A DNA stretch of 13,491 nt from Rhodospirillaceae bacterium (GTDB taxonomy: Bacteria; Pseudomonadota; Alphaproteobacteria; UBA8366; GCA-2717185), in the NCBI GenBank assembly GCA_002717185.1, contig PBDC01000009.1:1-13491 (forward strand), in the 5' to 3' direction. The translations under genes were made by a program, and so were the position numbers. The notes under the pieces are model-generated. The model was not told the origin of the DNA and made no database searches. It saw only the letters and a list, made by a program, of their open reading frames with translations. The stretch's first letter is position 1. Each line of letters starts with the position of its first letter. Below, in pieces: positions 1-7,494 of this stretch.

Positions 1-482
1 GCGACTCGGACGCTGCCCCCAGAGCCTGGCATCTGGCCGATCGCGACTTCCGGCAGACCGACCTGCGTTTCCTTTATGGCGAATCGGAAGTCGCAGGCAA
101 GCGAAAGTTCAAACGCAACTCCAAAGGCGTACTTCTCCAAGGCCGCGATTACCGGTTTGGAGCAGCGCTCCGGTGCTCCGATATTATCAGCCAGATCAGA
201 CATCTTATTCTTCGGAATTTGCGGAAAGCGCTTCACGTCACCGCCGGAAGAGAACACGCCGTTAGCGCCGCGGATCACGATGACACCAACATCGTCATCC
301 TCGTCGAACGCCTCTATCAGTGCGCAGATCTGCGCGCGCGCAGCGTAAGAGACGATGTTGAGCGGTTCGCGGTCGAGTATCAAATAGCCGATCCGCTTTT
401 CCGGATCGACCTCTGCCCGCAGGCCGTCCAACTCGCGCAGAATATCGCCGCGCTGCTCCGCATAGTTCACTTCCGTTGCCAT
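1..482 (-). CDS. Crotonase-family enzyme (enoyl-CoA hydratase/isomerase; possibly acyl-CoA hydrolase of HmfE type), 3' part missing
   Basis: About 160 N-terminal codons are present; the frame runs off the left edge, so the C-terminal third or more is missing. The enzyme should act on a CoA thioester in the cytoplasm. Visible crotonase landmarks are the first oxyanion-hole segment FSSGGDVKRF (residues 77-86), the second segment FGVAFELSLACDFR (120-133) and PEVAIGQMPGSGG (144-156). The two acidic positions used by enoyl-CoA hydratases are kept as E125 and E145. The usual GGGCE before the first Glu reads GVAFE; I recall this variant and the GQ-PGSGG segment from crotonases annotated as 2-oxoglutaroyl-CoA hydrolase. 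The ATG lies 4 nt after the stop of the acyl-CoA synthetase. An AGGAG (493-497, complement) inside the end of that gene is about 10 nt upstream, so it is probably the last or a late gene of the same transcript. Family is sure; hydratase versus hydrolase is not. Confidence 0.87.
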   Translation of the reverse strand, partial: MATEVNYAEQRGDILRELDGLRAEVDPEKRIGYLILDREPLNIVSYAARAQICALIEAFDEDDDVGVIVIRGANGVFSSGGDVKRFPQIPKNKMSDLADNIGAPERCSKPVIAALEKYAFGVAFELSLACDFRFAIKETQVGLPEVAIGQMPGSGGSVRV

Positions 483-486
483 CGTC

Positions 487-2043
487 TTACGTCTCCTCGA
501 TCGTGTGTTCGTAACCATTCAATAATTCGTACCCGCCAAGCCTCAATTCTCGGCGCAACAGCTTGCCGGAAGCAGAGCGCGGTATCGATTTGACAAAGGC
601 GTAACCGCGCGGCCGTTTAAAGCGAGCCAAGTCACTGTCCAGGCAATAGCGGTTGATCGTTGCAGCGGCGGCGCTTTGGTTTTCGGGCTCGATAAAAGCG
701 ATAACCTTCTGTCCCCACCGCTCGTCTGGCACTCCTATCACTGCCACGTCACGCACCAGCGGGCATTTCGCCAATAGATCCTCGACCTCTTCCGGATAGA
801 TGTTCTCGCCACCGGAGATCAGCATATCGTCAATGCGGCCTAACACATAAAGCTCACCGTCTTCATCGAACCGGCCTAGATCGCCAGTAAAGTACCATCC
901 TTTGCGAATTGCCTTCTCGTCGGCGTCAGGCCGCTTCCAATATCCAGCGAAGGCGTCAAGACTGTCCATGCGAGCGATGATTTCCCCGGTCGCACCGGGT
1001 TCGACGAGTGCCTCCGGTTCAACACGTCCATCCGGATCGCCTCGTACTATGCGGATCTGCTGGCCTAAGCCAGGACGACCCGCGCAACCCGGCTTGGCCC
1101 GAACATCGTTACAGACGGTAAAGGTGTAGATCTCGCTGGAGCCATAGAAATTGCTGAACCATTCGGGATTGAAACCCGAGGCACAGGCCTCAACTAACGC
1201 CGTGTTCATCGACATGCCCGCATAAGCCAAATTGCGAACTGGCGCCGGATCAAACGACGCGAAATTTGAATGATACACCATATCGTGAAACATGGTCGGG
1301 ACAAGGAAGAGCGCAGTGATGTCTTCGCGAGCAATCAATTGAAGGGCTTCGGCGGCGTCAAATGACGGCATGCAGATGAAGGTCCCGTTGAGATAGACCG
1401 ACATCGCCAGTGCACGAATGCCCATCGTGTGGAACAGTGGCATAACGCCGAGCGTCACCTCGCTATAGCCGTAATGTAATTGCGCAATACAGCCGATAGA
1501 CGCAATCCGCTCCGCCGCACAGCTGCGCGGCACACCTTTCGGCCGACCGGTCGTGCCGGAAGTATAGAGCATCAAACAGATTGCCCGCTCATCCGTAGGT
1601 GGTAATCCAGTATAAGGGCTACCGCATATTGTTTCGCGATAAGGAGCACCTTGCCCGCCATCCAAGCTGATGACCGCGTCGATGGCGAATTTTTCCAGAG
1701 CGCCTTCCACCGCCGTCGCTGAGCGCTTCTCGTATACGACGACCTTTGCTTCCACATCCTCTAACACGAATGCGATATCAGCCGCTGTCGCCCGCCAGTT
1801 GAAGGGCGTGAAGACGGCTCCTAATTTCTGGCAGGCCCAGAACAACGAAGCGGTTTCGTATCGATTCGACAAAACGGCGACGCAATAGTCGCCTTCCGAC
1901 AGGCCCAAACGCTCGAGCCCACTCGCAAGCCGCGCGATCTCGTCCGCCCATTCACGGTAAGTTAAGCGCATGCCCCCTTCGACGATGGCAATGGCCTCCG
2001 GCTCGCGAGCGACCGCAGCGTCCAGCATGCGCGCCAAGCTCAT
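487..2043 (-). CDS. Acyl-CoA synthetase (AMP-forming, ANL superfamily)
   Basis: This 518-residue enzyme activates a carboxylic acid with ATP to an acyl-adenylate and then to the CoA thioester in the cytoplasm. The ANL motifs appear in order: P-loop YTSGTTGRPKG (160-170), FYGSSEIYT (299-307), GWYFTGDL (382-389), the hinge region GRIDDMLISGGENIYPEEVE (402-421) and the catalytic lysine K494 in PRSASGKLLRREL. Length is normal for a small-acid or aryl-acid ligase. The frame is open to 2106, but the start at 2043 is preferred: its ATG overlaps the TGA of the 2Fe-2S subunit gene (ATGA) and a GGGGGA sits 5 nt upstream. The start at 2106 would overlap that gene by more than 60 bases. The position between a three-subunit Mo-hydroxylase and a crotonase is that of hmfD, 2-furoyl-CoA synthetase. 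Ligase activity is well supported; the acid is unknown. Confidence 0.93.
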   Translation of the reverse strand: MSLARMLDAAVAREPEAIAIVEGGMRLTYREWADEIARLASGLERLGLSEGDYCVAVLSNRYETASLFWACQKLGAVFTPFNWRATAADIAFVLEDVEAKVVVYEKRSATAVEGALEKFAIDAVISLDGGQGAPYRETICGSPYTGLPPTDERAICLMLYTSGTTGRPKGVPRSCAAERIASIGCIAQLHYGYSEVTLGVMPLFHTMGIRALAMSVYLNGTFICMPSFDAAEALQLIAREDITALFLVPTMFHDMVYHSNFASFDPAPVRNLAYAGMSMNTALVEACASGFNPEWFSNFYGSSEIYTFTVCNDVRAKPGCAGRPGLGQQIRIVRGDPDGRVEPEALVEPGATGEIIARMDSLDAFAGYWKRPDADEKAIRKGWYFTGDLGRFDEDGELYVLGRIDDMLISGGENIYPEEVEDLLAKCPLVRDVAVIGVPDERWGQKVIAFIEPENQSAAAATINRYCLDSDLARFKRPRGYAFVKSIPRSASGKLLRRELRLGGYELLNGYEHTIEET

Positions 2044-2531
2044 GAGGGTCCCCCAGCCACCGACAAGATAGCCCGCACCATTCCCTCGTAACCTGTACAG
2101 CGGCACAAGTGCCCGGACAACATTTCGCGTACCTCTTGCTCATCCGGGTTCGGATTTTCAACGAGGAAAAAAGTTGTCGAAATCAGAATACCGGCTGTGC
2201 AAAACCCGCACTGCAGTGCCCCTTGTTCTGAAAAGGCACGCTGCAGCGCGTTCAACGTACCGTCCTCGGACAAACCTTCAACCGTCCCAACCTCTGCCCC
2301 ATCCGCCTGTACAGCATAGGTCATACAGGACCGCGCCAGCCGACCATCTATTGTTACCGTGCAAGCGCCACATACACCGTGTTCGCAGCCTACATGAGTG
2401 CCATAAAGGTGCAGCTCGTGACGAAGAAAATCGCAAAGCTGAGTGCGTGGCGCGGCGAAGCCTGTATGACGCCTGCCATTGACCATACATGTCACACGAA
2501 CACGTTGATCGGCTTGGATTGAAACCGTCAT
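2040..2531 (-). CDS. Molybdenum hydroxylase, 2Fe-2S subunit (CoxS/XdhC-like)
   Basis: This 163-residue iron-sulfur subunit passes electrons from the molybdenum site to the FAD subunit. The N-terminal plant-ferredoxin-type cluster is ligated by C49, C54, C57 and C69 (GCEHGVCGACTV followed by RSC). The C-terminal four-helix domain carries the second cluster, with C108 and C111 in QCGFCTAG and C143 and C145 in LCRCTGYEGMV. Q107, just before the second cluster, normally contacts the pterin cofactor. All eight cysteines are present and length is typical. No signal peptide is seen, so the complex should be cytoplasmic. The ATG overlaps the TGA of the FAD-subunit gene, and its own TGA overlaps the ATG of the ligase gene. 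This implies translational coupling and balanced subunit synthesis. Confidence 0.96.
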   Translation of the reverse strand: MTVSIQADQRVRVTCMVNGRRHTGFAAPRTQLCDFLRHELHLYGTHVGCEHGVCGACTVTIDGRLARSCMTYAVQADGAEVGTVEGLSEDGTLNALQRAFSEQGALQCGFCTAGILISTTFFLVENPNPDEQEVREMLSGHLCRCTGYEGMVRAILSVAGGPS

Positions 2532-3349
2532 GCCGACCGTTCCAATGCCTGTCGCAGGGTTTCAATACCTAGATGCCTTGCAACGGCGATGCGATATTCG
2601 GCGCTTGCTCGTGGGTCTTCCATTGCATCCATATTACCAACGAATGTGGAAATGGAATTTTCGATCGTAACGTCCACTTTGCCATCCAATATACGCGGCG
2701 TCCCTTCTACACCGCCGAAGCCCAGCGAAAAGTCCGATCGATTGCGAACAACCGCCGCCACCGCAACAATGGCGAAATCGCCATGCCGCTGCGCAATCTC
2801 CTGAAACGCCACACCTGCGTTGGAATGCACGGGCCAATGAAGCGCAGCAACCAATTCATCTGGCTCCCGGATCGTAGACAATGCAGCGTCCGCAAATTCG
2901 CGAGCCCTTACGTAACGGGTTCCCCGCTTTGAAATCAGTTCCACCACGCCGTTCAGAGTAGCGAGGCAAAGAGGAATTTCTGCGCTGGGATCGGCATGCG
3001 CAACGGAGCCCCCCAGGGTTCCCCGACTACGCGTCTGGTAGTGCCCAACATTCTTCAAGCCAAGATGCAGGAGAGGTGCTGCTTTTGCCACATCGGTCGA
3101 AACCAGAGCGTCCGCCTGCCGCACCATGGCACCAGTCCGCAACTGATCGTCAGCGCGCTCAATTTCGCAAAGCTCTGGTATCTGATTGATGTCAATAACC
3201 ATCTCAGCGATGACCAACCTCATGTTCAGCATAGCGCCGAGTGATAGCCCACCCGCCAATACCAACGCATCGTCACCATGTTCTGAGAGCATCGCGACGG
3301 CGTCATCCCGGGTTTCGGGTCGAACATAAGCAAAAGGAGCAGGTTTCAA
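2528..3349 (-). CDS. Molybdenum hydroxylase, FAD-binding subunit (CoxM-like)
   Basis: This 273-residue medium subunit holds FAD and delivers electrons to the final acceptor. It shows the FAD-binding signatures of the CO dehydrogenase medium-subunit family: LAGGLSLGAMLNMRL (31-45) and TRSRGTLGGSVAHADPSAE (106-124). A C-terminal domain follows that fits the CODH FAD C-terminal fold by position and length. The start codon is TTG: the large-subunit stop overlaps it as TTGA, and a perfect GGAGG (3355-3359, complement) lies 5 nt upstream. These two facts fix the start despite the rare codon. The stop overlaps the ATG of the 2Fe-2S gene. Length is slightly under the usual 280-290. The electron acceptor (NAD, quinone, cytochrome or oxygen) cannot be told. 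Confidence 0.95.
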   Translation of the reverse strand: MKPAPFAYVRPETRDDAVAMLSEHGDDALVLAGGLSLGAMLNMRLVIAEMVIDINQIPELCEIERADDQLRTGAMVRQADALVSTDVAKAAPLLHLGLKNVGHYQTRSRGTLGGSVAHADPSAEIPLCLATLNGVVELISKRGTRYVRAREFADAALSTIREPDELVAALHWPVHSNAGVAFQEIAQRHGDFAIVAVAAVVRNRSDFSLGFGGVEGTPRILDGKVDVTIENSISTFVGNMDAMEDPRASAEYRIAVARHLGIETLRQALERSA

Positions 3350-5751
3350 GGACGCCTCCGCATCAAGCGCCAGACCCGGTCCAAAGTCAGCGGTAGTTCG
3401 ACATCGTCCCGGTCTAACGCATCAGCGACCGCATTGGCCATCACCGCCGGCGTCAGCATAGAGGAGCCATCCCCCATTCCCTTGGAGCCAATCGCGTTCG
3501 CAGGTGACGCAGTCTCCACATGGCCTACAGTCACCGGCGGCAAATCCGCCGCCGTAGGACAGGTGTAGTCGGCGAAAGACCCAGCAAGAAAGTTACCCTC
3601 GGCATCGTAAACGAGATCTTCCATCATGGCCGCGCCGAAACCATGCGCAAAACCACCACGGATCTGACCTTCAACCAGAATTGGGTTTATCACACGGCCA
3701 ACATCGTGCACCGAGACGTATGTATCGACCATGATGCGACCAGTATTCGGGTCAATCTCGATCGCTGCCAGATCGCAGATGTAACCGAAGGTCACCGCGG
3801 ACGCGACGCGATCGGCTTCGTCTGGTGCCTCCAGCACGCTGGGCGATAGGATTGCTGTTTCCCGCAGTCCCGGCGATAGCCCCTCCGGCAAGCCAGCAGG
3901 GTGCCAATGGGTTGCGGCGGCAACCCGAGCGATCGCGATACCATCCTCCGGCACACCGGCTATCCGGGCGCGGCCATCGATAAGCTCGACATCATCGGGA
4001 GCCACCTCCAACATATCAGCGGCGACAGCCTTCAGTTTTTGGGAGATACGGACCGAACTCTCGACGATGGCATCGACAACAATCGCAGAGAACCGATTGG
4101 CGTAGTTGCCGGACGCAAGAGACCAATCACCGTTCTGCGTATCCATTGATGTGATCACCTGAATCTCTTCCGGCTGCATGCCGAGACCGTCGGCAACGAT
4201 CTGCGCGGCCGCTGTCGCGTGACCCTGCCCGGCAGGTGTCGAGTCAAGTGTCACCGTAACCGCACCGGACGGATCGAGCGCGACAGTTGCCACGGCAGCA
4301 CCTCCCGAACGGCCGCCAGCTCGCGCACGCTCCTCTGGCGTCTGTGCCAGCGTGACATAAGCCATGTTCGAGCCGGACGGTTCCACACCGCAAGCTAAAC
4401 CGATCCCGAACAATCTACCTTCGGCGCGTGCCAATGCACGCCGCGCCCGAAGTGCTTCATAGCCGGACAGTTCGAGCGCCAGATCAAGTCCTTTGCTGTA
4501 ATCACCGGAATCGTATTGCGCTCCGGCCGGAGCGTCGTAAGGAAAGGCATCCCTGGAAATGAAATTGCGGCGCCGCAAATCTGCTGGATCGATGTCAAGC
4601 ATTCGGGCTGCTTTGTCCATCACCCGTTCCAGCCCAAAATAAAATTGCGGCCCGCCATAACCCCGGTTGAGCCCAATCGGCGTTTTGTTAGTCAACACCA
4701 ACCTGTTGTCGATAGAGATGTTGCGCGTCTGATAGCACCCATTCGACGCAGCATGCATTCGGTATACCGAAGCCGGCTCCGGTGCCCGGATGTACGCTCC
4801 CAAACTGACCAGATTACGAAAACGAAGACCAGTCAGTATCCCTTGCGCGTCGAACGCCGCCTCGATCGCGTCCGCCCTGTCGGACGCCGAAGAGGACGCC
4901 ATCAGATGCTCACCACGATCCTCGATCCACTTTACGGGACAGCGAAACATCCGACTGGCTGCCGCTAATAAGACGAGATATGGGTAAAGACCCTGCTTGA
5001 TACCGAAGCTGCCACCACTATGAGGCGCGGCTATCAGACGCAACCGGTTACCCGGCACCCGCAGGGACCGTGCCATCAGCGGCTGCAGGATGAACGGACC
5101 CTGAAAGTTCGACCAGATGGTGTAGCGCTCAGGTGCGGTCTCAAAATGCGCGACCACGCCATAGGTCTCAATCGGCGTCGACGCATGCCGTGGATAACGC
5201 CACTCCAACTCGACAACATTTGCCGCCTCCGCGAACGCTCTCTCGGGATCGCCATAGCAAAATGTTCGGTGGTGCACCAGATTGCTGCCAACCTTCTCGT
5301 GCACTTGGCCTGCGTCATCATCCAACGCCGTGACAGGATCTACCGCGGCCGGCAGCGGGTCATAATCGACAATGATACGGTCCAGCGCATCTTCGGCGAC
5401 GTAGCGGTCAACGGCCGCGATTACCGCCACCGGTTCACCTACATAGCGAACCTTGTCCTTGGCAATCGGGAAATAATCGGCCGGCGCACGCACTGCGCTC
5501 GCCAGCGGATCCAATTCCGTCACCAGTTCCGCCCCGGTCAAGACACCATAGACGCCATCGAGTGCAAGAGCTTCCGATATGTCAATCGTCACAATCCGCG
5601 CATGGGCGTAGGGTGATCGAAGCAGCGCTATGTGCCGGATACCCGGGACTGGAGATAGATCATCGATGAAACGGGCATTTCCAGACAGTAGCGCCGCATC
5701 CTCTAGACGCGGTATTGCCCTTCCCACCCAAGGTTCACCTGGCCGTTTCAT
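3346..5751 (-). CDS. Molybdenum hydroxylase, molybdopterin-binding large subunit (xanthine dehydrogenase/CoxL family)
   Basis: This 801-residue catalytic subunit of an aerobic Mo-hydroxylase inserts water-derived oxygen into an aldehyde or a heteroaromatic or CoA-bound ring carbon. An aldehyde-oxidase/xanthine-dehydrogenase a/b hammerhead domain fills roughly residues 15-130, including SGNARFIDD (23-31) and VRYVGEPVAV (101-110). The molybdopterin-binding region follows, with NFQGPF (215-220), SGGSFGIKQG (245-254) and LNRGYGGPQFYFGLE (361-375). The active-site loop LNRGYGG lacks the AYRCSFR of true CO dehydrogenase, so this is not CODH. The position that normally carries the catalytic Glu (GxGE near the C-terminus) is D761 in KGMGDGSSM (757-765). 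The ATG is the longest start and has a weak ribosome-binding site. The gene follows the GGT-like gene after 76 bp and is coupled to the FAD-subunit gene. A furoyl-CoA dehydrogenase-like role is suggested by gene order; other heterocycle or aldehyde oxidations are possible. Confidence 0.95.
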   Translation of the reverse strand: MKRPGEPWVGRAIPRLEDAALLSGNARFIDDLSPVPGIRHIALLRSPYAHARIVTIDISEALALDGVYGVLTGAELVTELDPLASAVRAPADYFPIAKDKVRYVGEPVAVIAAVDRYVAEDALDRIIVDYDPLPAAVDPVTALDDDAGQVHEKVGSNLVHHRTFCYGDPERAFAEAANVVELEWRYPRHASTPIETYGVVAHFETAPERYTIWSNFQGPFILQPLMARSLRVPGNRLRLIAAPHSGGSFGIKQGLYPYLVLLAAASRMFRCPVKWIEDRGEHLMASSSASDRADAIEAAFDAQGILTGLRFRNLVSLGAYIRAPEPASVYRMHAASNGCYQTRNISIDNRLVLTNKTPIGLNRGYGGPQFYFGLERVMDKAARMLDIDPADLRRRNFISRDAFPYDAPAGAQYDSGDYSKGLDLALELSGYEALRARRALARAEGRLFGIGLACGVEPSGSNMAYVTLAQTPEERARAGGRSGGAAVATVALDPSGAVTVTLDSTPAGQGHATAAAQIVADGLGMQPEEIQVITSMDTQNGDWSLASGNYANRFSAIVVDAIVESSVRISQKLKAVAADMLEVAPDDVELIDGRARIAGVPEDGIAIARVAAATHWHPAGLPEGLSPGLRETAILSPSVLEAPDEADRVASAVTFGYICDLAAIEIDPNTGRIMVDTYVSVHDVGRVINPILVEGQIRGGFAHGFGAAMMEDLVYDAEGNFLAGSFADYTCPTAADLPPVTVGHVETASPANAIGSKGMGDGSSMLTPAVMANAVADALDRDDVELPLTLDRVWRLMRRRP
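3355..3359 (-). promoter_or_regulatory. Shine-Dalgarno GGAGG that fixes a TTG start
   Basis: Complement reads GGAGG, 5 nt before the TTG at 3349-3347, inside the last codons of the large-subunit gene. It supports reinitiation on the FAD-subunit frame at the TTGA overlap. Confidence 0.7.
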
Positions 5752-5771
5752 GCGGCGAGTTTATGCGACAT
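5748..5771 (-). other. Possible 7-codon leader ORF before the large-subunit gene
   Basis: Complement reads ATG, six sense codons and TGA, encoding MSHKLAA. An AGAGAG lies 2-3 nt upstream. Its TGA overlaps the large-subunit ATG as ATGA, the same geometry as the downstream subunit junctions. The large-subunit ATG has no good ribosome-binding site of its own, so coupling from this leader is conceivable. An ORF this short arises easily by chance. Confidence 0.2.
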
Positions 5772-5781
5772 TCTCTCTGAA

Positions 5782-5807
5782 ATCGCAAAGTGCCGCTTTA
5801 TCGCAAA
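5782..5807. repeat. Direct repeat ATCGCAAA x2, 18 bp apart, before the Mo-hydroxylase genes
   Basis: ATCGCAAA occurs at 5782-5789 and 5800-5807 (TTTGCGAT on the coding strand), in the 76-bp gap between the GGT-like gene and the large-subunit gene. The spacing is a little under two helical turns. It could be a regulator site for an internal promoter. No hairpin with a T-run terminator is visible in this gap. Confidence 0.2.
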
Positions 5808-5827
5808 CAGAAAGCTGAACCTTAGCT

Positions 5828-7384
5828 CTACCCCGCAATCGCCCCCCCGACCGGATTCATGACTTCACCAATACCGATAAATCCTTTTTCATCTCGCATG
5901 ACCGCGTTGAGATTGGCGTAGGCGGTAGGGTAAACCGTCTTCTGCTCACGAAAAATCGGCATATGAGCTTCGATCGCCGTTGCCACTTCGTCACTAAGGC
6001 GCGGGTCAATAGTCGCACGGCCATCACCACTGACATCGATACGCGGCTGATGGAAAGCCTCCTCCAGGGTCAAACCGCCATCTATTACCTGGGAGACGAT
6101 TTGCATGACCGCCGGCATGATCCGCCGTCCGCCCGAGGCACCGACCGCAAACCAAGGCTGCTCGCCTCTGGTGACCACGACGGGGCACATATTCGAAAGT
6201 GGCCGCTTGCCTGGTTTCAAAGAGTTTGGCCTATCCGGCACCGGATCGAACCACAGGATGCCGTTGTTCATCAGGATGCCCGTTGTCGGCAGCACCACCT
6301 TGCTGCCAAAGGAGGAGAGCAAAGTTTGAGTTAGGCTGACCATATTGCCCTTGCCGTCAATCACTGTCAGATGGGTCGTGCAGGTGGGGTCAGCGCTGTC
6401 GTCCGGATCACCCATGGTCTCGAACCGGGCTGCGTAGGCTCTGGCAAGCGCCGCAGCGTAAGCCGTGAAATCATCCGCACCCGGCGCACCTGAGCCGATT
6501 TGCCCCTCAATCTGATCTAGCACGTGCATCATGGTTGGCCCCGCCGTCATGCCTGGCGGCGTATGAACCGTGCCGCCGCCATAATTACGCGACAAGGGAT
6601 CGACTTCCATCGCCTTGTATACGGCCAGGTCATCAGCGCGCAGCGAACCGCCGCCTGCATGGACATCCTTGGCGATCTGCACAGCGATATCACCGTCATA
6701 GAAATCGCGATGCCCCGCCATTGCGAGCCGCTCCAAAGTCACCTGCAAATTACCCACCGGAATGTGAGGAATTGGCTGACCTAATTCCGGCACAGGTACT
6801 ACCCCGTCCGGCAGATAGACCTTTCGGCTTTCTGGGAAATTCCGCAGCTCCTTCATCGCCGCAGCGATACGGATCGTCGTCATGAAGTTGACCGGCAAGC
6901 CGCGCCCTGCCAGTTCAATCGCCGGCCCGAGCAGATCGGCCCAGCCCATCGTACCGTAGCGTTCCCACGCCTTACCAATCGCGTCCACGTAGCCCGGCGT
7001 CGCCATCGAGTAGTAACCATGCACGTTGCGATCGTCCCGGACTGCAGGCCAGGTGAAGATATCCCCACCGGTGCCGCTCACCAACGGATAGTCTAGCGGA
7101 TCGAGAGCGATAGGAGAGATACCACCGCCGTTAAAGCAACGCACTCGCCCCTCTTCCGCAAGATACAGCATCATGAAACTGACGCCGCCAATGCCGCTCA
7201 TCCAGGGTTCTACGACGGAAACCGCAAACGAAGTCGCAACCGCTGCATCTATGGCATTACCGCCGTCGGCTAGAACCGCAGCGCCGGCTTCTGCCGCCGC
7301 CTTCGAATGGCTCGCGACGACACCGTTGCCACCGCGCGCTGCCGGCTTTCGCAAAAGCCAGTCGTGATAGGTATATGTGTCCAT
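5828..7384 (-). CDS. Gamma-glutamyltransferase-family Ntn hydrolase (self-processing amidohydrolase)
   Basis: This 518-residue protein has the GGT fold and should cleave itself into a large chain (1-335) and a small chain (336-518) whose new N-terminal T336 is the nucleophile. The visible motif is CTTHLTVID (335-343). Family landmarks are DGGNAIDAAVA (40-50), MNNGILWFDP (372-381), KRPLSNMCP (393-401) and ASGGRRI (416-422). In E. coli GGT, Arg114 in the FREMAP segment binds the alpha-carboxylate of the glutamyl group; the matching segment here reads FNGGGISP (84-91), with no Arg. No signal peptide is visible (start MDTYTYHDWLLRKPAARGG), unlike periplasmic GGT. So a true glutathione transpeptidase is doubtful. 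An amidohydrolase such as the oxamate amidohydrolase (HpxW) or acylase branches is an alternative. It is the first gene of the minus-strand run, 110 bp from a divergent gene. Confidence 0.88.
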   Translation of the reverse strand: MDTYTYHDWLLRKPAARGGNGVVASHSKAAAEAGAAVLADGGNAIDAAVATSFAVSVVEPWMSGIGGVSFMMLYLAEEGRVRCFNGGGISPIALDPLDYPLVSGTGGDIFTWPAVRDDRNVHGYYSMATPGYVDAIGKAWERYGTMGWADLLGPAIELAGRGLPVNFMTTIRIAAAMKELRNFPESRKVYLPDGVVPVPELGQPIPHIPVGNLQVTLERLAMAGHRDFYDGDIAVQIAKDVHAGGGSLRADDLAVYKAMEVDPLSRNYGGGTVHTPPGMTAGPTMMHVLDQIEGQIGSGAPGADDFTAYAAALARAYAARFETMGDPDDSADPTCTTHLTVIDGKGNMVSLTQTLLSSFGSKVVLPTTGILMNNGILWFDPVPDRPNSLKPGKRPLSNMCPVVVTRGEQPWFAVGASGGRRIMPAVMQIVSQVIDGGLTLEEAFHQPRIDVSGDGRATIDPRLSDEVATAIEAHMPIFREQKTVYPTAYANLNAVMRDEKGFIGIGEVMNPVGGAIAG

Positions 7385-7494
7385 GTGCGCACCATCGCGC
7401 CAGAGACCAATGCGTGCAAGACTGATTTTGCAGTTCGGCTATGGCTGCCCTACTGGTAACGTTGTCATTATTGCAAGCTTCTCAGGACACGAAC
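7385..7494. promoter_or_regulatory. Divergent promoter region between the GGT-like and acyl-CoA dehydrogenase genes
   Basis: These 110 bp must hold promoters for both directions. No convincing -35/-10 pair was found. An imperfect dyad TGGTAACGTTGTCA (7454-7467) centres on AACGTT, as in LacI-type operators. A second dyad has arms TGCAA (7415-7419) and TTGCA (7428-7432), and TTGCAA recurs at 7471-7476. A shared regulator controlling both transcripts is an inference from layout and these dyads. Confidence 0.35.

Noticed and set aside
2044..2106. Longer start for the acyl-CoA synthetase at 2106
   Set aside because: It would add 21 residues encoded inside the 2Fe-2S gene; the ATGA overlap and ribosome-binding site favour 2043.
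5020..5616. 198-codon plus-strand reading frame opposite the Mo large subunit
   Set aside because: It lies wholly antisense to a motif-complete gene, is Arg/His-rich in composition and has no family motif; a typical shadow of GC-rich coding sequence.
3346..5751. Carbon monoxide dehydrogenase large subunit (coxL)
   Set aside because: The CODH active-site loop AYRCSFR is absent; the loop reads LNRGYGG, so CO oxidation is not supported.
7441..7494. Longer start for the acyl-CoA dehydrogenase at 7441
   Set aside because: The 18 extra residues do not look like the family N-terminus, and AGGA is placed correctly for the ATG at 7495.
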